DNA of 64,000 nt, taken from assembly GCF_000208865.1 (NCBI RefSeq), contig NC_018389.1:124001-188000 (forward strand). Reading direction: 5' to 3'. The notes under the pieces were generated by a model. The model did no database searches and had not been told where the DNA came from. It saw only the letters and a program-made list of their open reading frames with translations. Shown piece by piece: positions 23,108 to 35,100 of this stretch. Both the position numbers and the translations under genes were made by a program. Positions within the stretch are counted from its first letter, which is position 1. Each line of letters begins with the position of its first letter. This DNA comes from Neospora caninum Liverpool (Eukaryota > Apicomplexa > Conoidasida > Eucoccidiorida > Sarcocystidae).

Positions 23108-26100
23108 GAAAGGCGGAGATAATAAGCAAAGTTTAGGAGGTAGTAGTTCTGCCAAGGAAACGATTTAGTACGAAAGACCTTGCTGTTTTGCCTGGATGGG
23201 TGACAGGCTTTCGCCGGATTCAATCCGCTTGACTCGGAAGCCTCTGCGAAATGCAGTGGATCGTTCCGTCTGTCGTTCTCGTGGTAGTTGATAAATTAGA
23301 GCTTCATTTTTCGACAGGTTCTGAGTATTGCTAGTCGCGAGAGTTCACAGTATCACTATGAGGGAAGGTTGTCATTGGATTACCCAAATGAATGAAATTG
23401 AAGAGGTGTGCGTACATCAGGATAATTGCGTTTTATGCGTGAGATATTCGCCTCAGTACGAAATACCAGACAACAGTGTTTTATTATTGTGGTCATTGGT
23501 GGGTTCAACAGCGCAACGATTTACAATTGAAAAGGCGTCATTGTTATCGGTTTAGTTCGTTCAAACCGTTATTCTTGATCACTGACTCCTCACCGTTGAA
23601 ATTAGATCTTTCCTCTGATCCATTCTTTGTAACGGGCTTTCCAAAGAGCTTCGTCAAATTTGCGGAAGTCGTGAGAGGGTGTCCGTCGTTCGGGCAAGTT
23701 TCATCTTTCGTTCCACACGTATCGTGGCTTGGTAAAAGATGCTTCTTTCAGACGTGCCGGCGTCTTAATATGTGGATTCTTTTCCGCTTGAACGTATGAG
23801 CTTGCTCTGTCCAGTTAAGAAGCTCTTCTCGTCACTTTCTGAGAGCGCACGTGGGAAGCAACCACGTCTCTCCAGGGGACGGGCGGCTCGGCCCCGCCAC
23901 TGGCTTCGCGAACAAACTTTTGCTTGTAGTGAACGCGCCCACGAGGCTGCCGCTTGTTCCGAACGTAGCTTTTTTGTTCACTGCCCGTAGTTAATTTGTT
24001 TTCCGTGGAGCTTCCCCATGAATTGAAATGATCACCCGTTGCCATTCGCCGAATTTCTGAAGAGATTTGTAGCGCTCAGCTTCGGGATCCACTCCACCCT
24101 GAGTACGTCAGACTTTCTCTTCTGCAGATATAGATACGACTTATATACTGCTCTAGGCATGACACCACGTCTTGATTTTACGGCTGTCTTTTCTCGGCAC
24201 GCTTGTAAGCCTTCGTGTGACCAAGTATACAACCTAGCAGCTGCATTCTCATCAGCACGGTGTCCCACTTCCAGCATCTTCATTTTAGTTTTGTTGTAAC
24301 GACATAGAGGAGAAGCCTACTACTGCAGTGACGCCTTCTAACGTGCTGTCGTCCTAGGTGCCTTCGCGATCAACAAAATGATGCATCCCGGGGTCCTGCT
24401 CGGATAGGCGCTAAGGCCTGCCACGATAAGCGCGTTGGGAGATCTAGCTAGTAATGCATCCTCCAGAAGAAGAGAGACGGTTTCCTCTGAGGGTAGGGGC
24501 AAACATACTAGAGTTGGCGGCGGGGAGATTGAGGACCATCGATCCGTCACTTCTTTCGATGCGGCGGTTGCCTCAGTCAACCAAAGAGGGCGAACAGGGG
24601 ACAGTGCTATGATAATGGAGACGGTTGGGAGGAGGCACAGTTGTACTCTCCACGCTGCAACCAAAAAGCTACGGTCGTGAACGACAGCGGTATGAAGAAA
24701 AGTTAGACGCACGACCTCAGTCTCGTGGTGGTTGGCGCCGTCACACAGAGACAAATCAGCGTCGAACGTTAGAATCCCAATCACTTCTGCAGCCTCGATT
24801 GCTTTCGCCGTCAGGGGTTCTGTTGCATTTGTGCTGGCAAGTAATGCTTGCCTTGCATATCTGCTTTTTTCTTGACAATGGGATGCCTGTAGTTGTTGGT
24901 GACGGTCCGTCTTTTCTTTAATTATCGTTTTCCTCAAGCTGGGAAGCAAAGCTTCACGAGGGTCGTGGCGGGGGACTTGCCTGCCTACGACAAATCTTGC
25001 CATCACGGCGCTGGATATACGCGTGGACAGCAACAACCGGCAACAGATACAACTGCCGGCACGAATCCCGGCTTGGCCACACTGGGAAACATAGCGTCAG
25101 TCGAGGCTCCGTCCACGAGCCAGCAAAATCCTCCAGATCCGGTTTGTTGTCTTATGCCTGCGGTCCACTTGCAGCTTCCTGCCTGCACTAAAGACAGGGC
25201 CGGGCTGCAAACATTTCCTCCGACACACATTTTCTGGCTCCGATCTTCCGTGGAAACCCGCGCATGCTGTGGCACCTAGGCCGCAGGGTCTTCATGGCCG
25301 ACGGTGAAACTGGTCGACGCACACACCAAGGGATAAAACGGATAACGTATTTTGTTAGAGACAACGTCAGCTTCTTCAGTCTTCCCTATCCAGGCACACA
25401 CGACGTCGCGACAACCGCGGTGAGGCGCCCGCGACCAAGTGTGCTGCGATACACGTGCCAGGCGACTTTGGTTTACCTTGTTGGACCGTGTCAATTTCCT
25501 CCGGCTGGCATGCTGTTGCCCTGCGACATGCCACAGCACACCGCCGCTGAACAGGAACAACTACGCCAGAAGACATTCCATATTAGAGAGTGGTTGGTCG
25601 GTTTTTGAACCGCCAGAAAAAATCATATTTGAGGGACGACATGCCTCATTCCGGCTCGGGTTTTTCCCGACAGGGCTTTGGCTGCATGCAAAATTTCGTG
25701 CACGAGAGATCCCCGATCTCCGCAGCGGCTCCTGAAGCGAACCAAGTCCCGAATGCCTTCTGTGTCACCCCTCAATCACCGTACGTAACCGAGTCTCTCT
25801 TCGCTGCAGTGAGACTCGCCAACAGGGGGCCCAAGTTCCTGGACTGTCACCTTTTCTTCCATGTGGCAACGAATAAGCGAGCCCCGAGTATGTTCGCGAA
25901 ACACTCTGAACGCTGCGAGCTCTACAAAGCCAAGCGCCGCAGCCCCAGAGTAGGTGGCTTTTTGAGACGAGTTGGAGTCACGGAAAACAAAGCCAGCTGA
26001 TGCACGGCGGCATCCCTTTAGCTGTTCTCAACGCATGGATCTCGCGAGGCCCATGCGATTTCCCTCACGCAGTAGCCCCTTCCTTCTTTGCGCTGGAAAT

Positions 26101-26164
26101 CGGGAGAAATGCTACACGCTCGTACGTGGCATGCGCCTTTCCAACCAGGGGGTGATAGTTTCCC
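23108..26164. other. intergenic, no supportable gene
   Basis: The left part should contain the cold-shock gene's 3' UTR, with AT-richer sequence at 23300-23600. The longest open frame (24338-25036, minus, 232 codons) has no recognised motif, signal peptide or flanking exons, and I treat it as chance. The right end is presumably the promoter and leader of the HPR gene. Confidence 0.45.
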
Positions 26165-29100
26165 ATGGCGACGGTACGCAGTCCGACCAGCCAGGCAAAC
26201 CCTGGCTGGGTGTCCCTGGGAAAACGCTTTTTAAGGAAGTATGATACCCCCCCCGCCAGAGGCGGCACGGAGGTCGCAAAGACTTTGTCCTTCGGAGTCC
26301 CTTCCGCGTTACAGGCAGTCCATTTGAATCGTGAAACATCCTGCACACGCCATGGCGTCTTGAGAAATCGGCCCGGCCGGCGGCCTCACGCGGTGATAGA
26401 GCTTCCACACGCTTCGCCTCCTCGGCCTGGCGCCGTCTCGTCGCTCCGTTCGGCCCCACGCGGGCTTTCCTGGAACCCAAGGACGGCTTTGTCTTTCTCT
26501 TATGTTTCCGAAATCTCTCGCCATGACGCCGTGCTGTCACAACAAGGACATCCCTTACAAACACAGCGGTGTCGATTTTTCGGCTTCCTGTGCACAAAGA
26601 AAGTGGAGAAGCACCTGAAGCTCCATGTTCATCCAAACAACATGGGACCCTCGGATATCAGCAACTTGGTCCGCCTAGTTGCTGGCAAGAAAGTGAACGA
26701 CGGTAAGAAAGGGGGGCCAGAGGAAACTCGACGTGTCCGTACACCACAGCGTCCTCCAGATGTTCCACTTGGGCTGTTGAACATGCCATGACATGTACGT
26801 AAACTCGAGGGCTGCCACGGATGGCATTGGGAGCGTGGCCCAGCGTGGACACGGGCAGTGAGGGACGCGGGGAGCAAAGATGTTGATTTCCGTCCGACCC
26901 CTCCAGTATACGGTTGGTTAGTGCCGTTGCCTATTCTCGCGGTGCTTTAGCGCGTTTGGAAGGACGCGCTCGTCGCGTCTATATTCTTCCTTGCCCAAAC
27001 ACACGCGGGCCCAAACACACGCGTACGCGTCGCACCTGTTCCTTTGCCACGCTCTGAAACAGGTGCTCTGTGGGCGGCAATCACACGACGGGTTCACTTT
27101 CTTAAGCCGGTCCTGTCTCCGAAGGCCATCGCCCTCATTTCCAATGGCTTCGCCCGCGCACAGAGACGCGACTTTGAACTTTTCATCAGCCTGGCGGAAC
27201 AAAGCGCCCAGCGTCTCCAGGTAAAATACCGTCCTACAACACCTGTCAGCATTCCTGCTGACACTTTATGACGGTTCTTGGCATTCAAGCGTCAACTGGT
27301 ATCGAGGCCACCTCGATCTCTCGCGTCCAAATCAAACTGGTTTCCGCAGAAAAAAAAACGAAGGAAGTCCTGCGGCCGACATATCGAAACAGCGACCATC
27401 AGACACATGCAGATGCAGATTACAAAGTTTTTTGCTGTTGCCTTTGGTCGGCACTCTAAGCACGCATCTAGAGCCGTGTTTGGTGTGCCTTGGCGCCTGC
27501 AGCATTTCGAGGGCCACGACACCGCCTTGTTCTTGAATGCTCTCGCGCGGCTGGAGCTTCAGTACCCTCGGCTTATGGAACTGTTCGCAAACCATCTCTT
27601 GGAGGTAAGAGCTCCTCGCGGATTCTTCGTGAACGGGCGGGGAACGCACGTCCGCATTTCACGGTTTGGTCTCGGCCCCCCAATCTACGTACTGCCGCGT
27701 CTGGAGGCGAACAGATGTGTCACGGGATACGTGGGGGCTTTGCCTCAGGATGAACGCGCTGTCAGATGCCCCGCGACACAGCAGACGTTTTCCAACGCTC
27801 TGGAGGTGTACTTCTGTTCGCTTCTGACGCTGTCGAATCAGCCGTTGAGGGGAACGCGTTTTAACAAGGTAGATGTCCCGGAACAGATAGCTCTTGTTTG
27901 ATGACAGACCGTGTGTGCCCGGGGAAGACAGACTCACCGCCTTTAGGATTAGGGAACCTCCACTTCACTGGACTGCTGAAGACACAGCTAAAAGTCTTGG
28001 ATTTCAACATCCCAGGATAGTGCCACTGGATTTCTGATGACCAGATAAGCGCACAGGACACCAATCCGACAAGCACAAGAATGCCAGGTTGAACCAAACA
28101 GTGATTGCAAGGCGATGACGCCCAGAGGACAGCTTGCGAAAAAACGTCAGGGATGGTCCGCGTTGCCCCTATGACTAACGTGGCTCCAATTGTGTGATGC
28201 CTGTGCTTCGCTCTTTCAGAAAGATTCGCAACTCGTATATGAGGAACAACACCTCGCCCTGATCGTGAACGCCTATGCAAAGTAAGTCCCTCTGCCGCGG
28301 GTTCCGTCGACCAGTTCTTTCTCTTTTATTGAAATCGCGGTTAGGGCTTCTCCTCCGTTGCGTGGTTTGCATCTTCGTGTATGCGGTCTCCCTCTCGTCC
28401 CGGCTCCGCGTAGGTGTTTCTAAAGCAGGCCTCGGCTGCCGTGTCTTTCTGAATTGGCTGCTGCGCTGTCCGTTTCCAGGTTATGCCCTCCGGGAAGCTT
28501 TCCGGCACTTTTTGCAGCTCTGGGGCGGCGCATTCAGCGACAGGCGGCGGAGTTCACACCCCAAGGCCTCGCCAACGTCATCAATGGGTGCGTTGAAGCC
28601 GCACGCGCCTCGAACCGCCGGAGGCGGGAGTCGTGAGGCTGCGCCGGCTAGCTGATCAGGTGGAGTCTCCGGCTAGACGTTTCTGAGTCGAGAGTTCCTC
28701 GCCGCCGTCACTCCCTGTCTCACGAGTCGGGCTCGGGGATAGTATCGGCTGTTGCCGGTCACCCGCGCTTCGGCCCAGGAGCGTCTGTCACCGCTGTGAG
28801 CGTTTCCGGTTTCTTTCTGTGTGAGCAAACAGCCGCTCGAGTGCCTGCTCCGAAAACTACAAAAGACGCCCGCGACGCGCGCACTGCCTGGCTTGATGTC
28901 CCTGGCGTTCAGGTACTACCGCCTCGGTCATAGAGATGACGCGCTCATGGCAGCTCTGGCGCCTGAAGTGCTTCGACAAGCAGGCCGCTTGGAAGCGCAG
29001 CATGTTGCAAATATCCTCCAGGGTTACGCGTGGCACAGGACGCTCATCGCTCCTGCCTCATCCGTGGCCAAGGCGCGGCCCAGCCGACACGACGAGGTCC

Positions 29101-32100
29101 TCAGCGGTCTCGCAAACCTCCTTGTAGGTACCCCTGGATCTCTTTCTCACCTCGGTGCGCGGCTCGTCGCGCCGACGCTCTCACCTCTCCGTTGAACTGT
29201 CTTCGCATTTGGGAACTCAACGCCTCTCCAGGTTCTACTCGGCTTTCACGGGACGCGCGGAGGCTGAATTCGTGCATGTGCCCCCGAGAGAGCCAATGCC
29301 TCAAGGCTCCGTAGCACATTCTTCGCCGGCTTGCCCCGCGTGGAGCATGAACGCCAGCAGGTGAAAAGCGGGAGCCAGGTTCATCCAAAAGCGTCAAAAC
29401 TGTGCTCCGTAGCAACCGTAACTCCTCCCTCTCAGTTGACCGGGGTGCTACGGATACCCCGTGCCCCGCTGCTCGAGCCGCACATCGCCGGACCAGCGAG
29501 GCGCGTGGGTACTTTCCGCCGTGTGCGCAATCATCGCCTACGGTTTCAGCTTGTGTCCCCTGCGCACGTGTTCGCCTTCAGCCTCGTCTACAGCAGCGTC
29601 TGGGGCCTGTCGAGGCGGCTGCATGCGCCAGCGCCTTCGCCACCGCTGCTCTGGAGGTAGGCACACGACTCTCGCTTCCTGGGGGGGGTGGTCGGGGGGG
29701 GGGGGGGAGAAGTTGCAGCGAAGGGACAGTTTCAATGTCGTGTATCGTGCCTGTGCTTTGCTGTCTGTGACTCACTTCGCAAACAACAAAACTCGCTCCA
29801 GTATATACGTTGCCGTCACTCCGCCATTCGTAGACACCCGAGGGCGTCGTTACGCCTTGCACTTTGAGCAAGAACGTGGACTCTTGGGGAAGTGAAAAGC
29901 AAAGGAATTCCCTTAGGCGATCGCCCGTCAGCCCGCAACCGTGAGCGAGGGGAGGTGTGATTTTCCTATGAATGTGTCTCAGGAGCGGGCAGCGGTGAAG
30001 GCGATCAGCGACGTCGTCGCAGATTTGCACGACGCCTTCCGCCCAGACCAGTTGGCCCTGACGCTTTACTCGCTCAGCAAAGTGAAGCACGTGCCTCCAG
30101 GCAAGTTGCGCATCGGAGTGCGCCGCGTTTTCTCGGAAGCATTCCTGAACACTCTGGGAAGGAGACGGGCAGAGTTGCATGCCGCGTGCCAGCAGGAAAG
30201 AACGTAGTTTTTTCACGTCCCCCTGGTGGTCCCGAAACTGCGAGTGACGGGAAGGGAGGTGAGAGGCCTGGCGTTTGAAGTGTTGGGGGCGCGTTTATCG
30301 CAGTGCCTGGAAGTTCTGTGCAAGTTTCGTGTAACCGTCGGGTCAGCTCGATCCTTATATTCAAAGATAACTCTATTTTAAAAAGTTTTAGATACACGAC
30401 ATGTGAAGAGTCGGACGGGGCCGTCTGTTTGGCGCCGTCTGCCAATGCGAAATCTAGAGAGGCTTCACGTGGTTCAGGGACTGCCAGGCATCCGCCGTGT
30501 CTTCTTCAAAACCCCATAACTCGTTCGCTGTGACCGCTTTGCGCTCCCTGGCGACGCCCGTGGCCGACGCCCGTTTTTATATCTTCAGATCTTCTGCAGC
30601 GCTTGACGCCAGCAATTTCGCGCCGCCTCGGCCAATTCGACGAGCAGTCCCTCGTGATGCTTCTCCATGCCTGCAGTCGGGTGAGCAGTGGCAACCGCAG
30701 GGACATGTCGGTGCCGTCTGGTGCGCGCAATTCGTGAGGCGTGCATTTCTTTTCGCGGCGGGGAAACGCACGCTGGTGTCCTCGCGAGTGACCCAGAGGG
30801 CTAGGCTGCGCGGGCGAGATGCTGGAAGTCGCCGCCGTGACAGCGGGAGCGCGCGCTCTCCGGCGGTTTCACCTCGCTCTCGCGCGGCACCCACGAGGCG
30901 TCCTTGGCGTTGGGGATGCCAGAGACTGTCGAGAGGCAGCAAGACACGGATCGTGTGGGGCGAGTGGACTTGACTGTCACCAGTTGGTATCAAGACGGCA
31001 TTTCCAAAGCGACACGCATGCGCGGGGTCACCGGATACAGAGCCCCCATGCACACCAGAGTAGAACACGGGCGATGGTGAACCCTGTGAGAAGATTTGGG
31101 CCTTTCAGTTTGAGTATGGTGATGCCTGGCACCTGTTTAGTAACTGGATGAACGCTTTGTACGCCTCTCGAGTCATGTGAATTAAATACACAGGAATACG
31201 AAAGAGGCAGTTGCAGCATGCAACACCCTAAATTCTCAACCTGCCATACACACTTGGTAGCCACGGTGCACGCCACGCTGAGAGCTCCCGCGACGCGTGG
31301 AGCGTCTGCGCTGTGCGGGGTCTCTGAATCTGCTCCGAGTGAATCCGCTTCCGTCTGGGCGTTTGCGAACAGGCGCGCCTGCCAGGTCGGGCGTTATTTG
31401 AGTCGCTGAGCGAGCGGTTGGAGCCTGGAATCGCGAAGCTGTTGCCGCCGCAGGCTGTGGTCATGACGCTGTATGCCTTGGCCTCAGTCGGCCTGCGATC
31501 GTCGTTAACCGAAGCGCTTTTGGACCGTCTAGCGCTGAGGAGCGACGCTCAGGCGTCCACGCACGCGCTCGCCGTGCGAGCAGGCGGAACGCCGCTGGCG
31601 TCTCAGAGAGCGGGGAACGCGGTCGCGTGCGCGCAGCTTCCAGCTTCAGACCACGACGGAGGTTCGGGCGAATCGGTCCCGAGCTGCTTGGCTTACAGTC
31701 TCACGAGCCCCGGGGCTTCGTCCTCGCCTGCTGTCTCTCCCGGCGGCGACTCGGGAGTCCCCTCAGAGGTTGCCGCGCCTTCTCGCGCAACGCCCGGAAC
31801 TGTGTGTGGCGTGTCTGCCTGCCGACCGTCGGCGCCACTGCAGCTCGAGAAGCGCGAAACGAGCTTTCCTCACCAGCCCGCAGGTTCCGAGGAACCCTTC
31901 CCTATTGCATATGCAGGGAGTGTTATGATGTCCATCCTCAAACTTGATGCTGGCGACCGCGTAGACCTTCTCCGAATTGTCAGCGGTACGTACACGGCAC
32001 CCCCTGATACTCCGGCGCTGGGTCGCGCGCCCTGTGTCCTGTCGCGCGCTCGCCGCAGCTTGGCATGGCCGATCTCGACACGCCGGCGGCGGCTTTCCTC

Positions 32101-35100
32101 GTGCGCAGGCTGCGATCTAGATGCGGTGTAGCAACGGCGGGTACCCATTCTGAATGGAAGGGACAGCCCTCTGCGCGTTTGACATCGAGAGCGGAGTCAT
32201 TAGGGAAGGGGGGGTGTAGAATGGGTCAGCGACTCCGTGTGTTGCGAAACGGCCTTTTCAGACGCGGTTTGCCGAGCAACTGTCGGCTCGCTGAACCCGC
32301 AACAACTTGCAAACATCGCTCACTGCTGGGCGCACTTGGCGTCCTCGCCCTCGGTTCGAGAAGGCGCCGTCGCTTCAGGCAGTGACGACACGCGCAGGAG
32401 GTTCCTACCTCCGCCTGTCGCTCTCGACGTTGTGGTTGCCCACGCACTTTCGCAGTTGGACCAGGTGAGGAAACGTGTAAGGTGCGCTGCCGCAGGGAGA
32501 GCATTGGGTTCTGAACACGCCGTCGACCTCGGGCCGTGTTCCACTCCAGCGCACCGCGGGGGCCTCCTTTGAGAGTCTACGTCCTGCGCTGAAAAAAACT
32601 GCTCCGCCGGTAGGGCCTCCTAAAACCAACACCCCCGCGATGTCGATGTTGTTCTCTGCGTCTCTCGGTGTACTCTCTTGCAGTTCTCGCCTCAGCTGCT
32701 CGGGAGTCTGTGCCTGTCGCTCTCCGCGCTCTGCCGCCACGTGCCCGCTGCCAAGGCCTCGACGGAAAAGTGGTTTGCTGCTGTCCACCAGGCGAGACGT
32801 GAGTGCATGCGATTGCCTGCGAGCGTTTTGTTTTTGAGAGCCCCCGCCGGGTTCCCGCACGCACCAAGGCCATACAGGGTCGCTGTGAGCCTTCGTGCTC
32901 GCGCATGCCAGGCGAGACTGGTAAAGACGTAGCCGTGTCCTTTTCGAGAGCTCACCACGAACGCTGAGCGAAGCCTGGCGACACGCGTCCATTTCCAGGC
33001 GCCGCATTCCCGGAAGGCCTTCGTTGGGCGCCAGCTGGGCGGTTTCCGATTCCGATGCACTCTTGGCTTGGTGTCTCTGCGATGCTTGCCCAGTCCCTCT
33101 CGCGCTTGACAGATGTTCTCCGCACGTCGTCACCACCTTCTTCGCAGCCTCCGCAACGCTGAAAAGACCGCCGCCTCCGGAAACACTGCGGCTGCTGGTC
33201 GGCAAAATCACCCTCGCTTTGCACAAACTCAACGCCGCGACTTTTCTTCAACTCCTGGTAATCAACACGCGCGCTCATCGCGAATCGCCGGGGTTTGCAT
33301 GCTCCACTTCACCTCCTGCAAGTGAACATGCTCAACGTCTCTCGAATAGATAACTTGCTCCTATACCTGTATAAACGGCCCCTGATACACATATGAACAT
33401 GTACAATATATATATATATATATATATATAAATGTATAGGTAACAGAAGGGTGGTATGTGCGGGCGCGCCGCTCCGTTACGGCGACGAGAAGTACAGAAG
33501 GCTGTAGGCGCTTGCCTTGGCTTCGGGCCATGGGAAACCAAGGCCCGCTGCCAAAGGGGCGTTCGCGCAAGAGCTCTCGACATCCGACAGGAAACATGTC
33601 GGCGGAGAAGTCTGGTTTCGTGCCTGTGCGTCCCGTTTGTCGGGTACAGTCCCCTGTAGAATGACGCGTTGAAGGTGTACAACGTCTACGAAGCAGATTG
33701 CTGACTGACCACCGACACGCCTCTGAGTCTGGTGCCACGTGACTCGCGTCGTCTGCGTTCAGGTGTCTACGACAGAGCTGCTCGATGGGGTCGTCTCGCA
33801 AGACCTCCGATCTCGACAAGACGGCGTTTTGGCTTCGTGCCCGATTCTGAAGATTCAAGAGTCGCTTCTGACCGACCTTCTGATCGCGCTCCAGGAGCAG
33901 CTGCTGAGCCGCGTCTCCTGCGTGGATACGCCGACTCTCTTTGCGAGCGCGCAAATCATTGCGGGGGTTCCTACGCTCACGCTGAGACACTTCGCCAAGC
34001 GGTGCGGCAGTGCAGGCGAGCTGTACACGAGTCGGGGGGGTTTGACGCCTGCGCAGCCTGCGGCGTTAGGTGGCCCGAGAGTGTCTGGTGCGACCGAAAA
34101 CGCCTGCTCGTCCGCCTCGTTTCTCTCCCTTCGTCTGTTCCAGCCCTTCGACCTGCTCACGCCTCAGTCGCGCCTCTTCCTGCGAACGCATGCAGCCCGC
34201 CTGCCGGCTCCGTGCGAAAACGCCGAAACCTTGCTGGAGCACTGGCGACAGAACCTGCGCCATGCGCCTGGCACCGGAGCAGCGCTCGCTGCCTTCGAGG
34301 GCGACGGGCTGTGCACTTCTTTCGGCGGTCGCCTCGATGGCGCGCAGGCGGACTCTGTGGCGGCGGGAGACGCAGCGTCCGGAGTCGGGAGCGCGGCACC
34401 TTCCAGTCAAACGAAATGGGCTTTATCTCTCTCCGCTGGCGGAAAGGAAGAGCGAGAACCAAGAGGCGAGAACGACCTCGCGCGCAAGACCGCGGAGGAG
34501 CCTTCGTCGCTGAGAGCTGGCGAAACCTCCGAGCTGGGGACTCGAGGGACAGGAGGCCCCCCGACATCGCCAGGACCGGCGGACTCCCCGCGGCGGGAGC
34601 ACCCTTCCACTGCTCTCGCGGGCCTGGGCAACGCGGCGGATTTCCTCGTTGAGGAACAGAAAAGGTGGCAAGTCGTGGAAGGAGAGAAGGAGAACGCCGA
34701 AACACGGACTGACAGCGAGGACGCACCCTGTATCTCGCCGAGGGATGTTCTCGGACGGCTCCTGAGGTGAGCAGACGCGTACAAGAAATGAGGGAAAAGG
34801 GCGAATTGAGAGTGCAGCGATGAGGCAGAAAACGGCAGTTTGTATACACCTAGGAGTCCCTCTGTATAATGCGTAACAGGGCGTCCCCTGACGACGCAGA
34901 TGTGTCACTGGAGGGGACCCGCGCGCGTTTTCCGGTCTTCGTGCACCGATGTGTCCTCGTTTCGTCAGCTCTGCATCCCATTCGCTCTAGCCCAGTGAAC
35001 GTCCGAAGGCATGCGAGAGGAGCCTCTCCATGCGCTTCCTTGACTAGGCAGATACCTAATGCTTCAGCCTGAATCTTCACTTGCGACGACTCTGGGGTGG

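Noticed and set aside
24338..25036. 232-codon minus-strand ORF
   Set aside because: Reads fairly protein-like but lacks any recognised motif, signal peptide or splice partner; it is kept only as a note in the intergenic entry.
30819..31151. Plus-strand ORF between HPR exons ([19 protein letters not shown])
   Set aside because: Looks partly helical but offers no acceptor/donor pair with the phases the neighbouring exons require.
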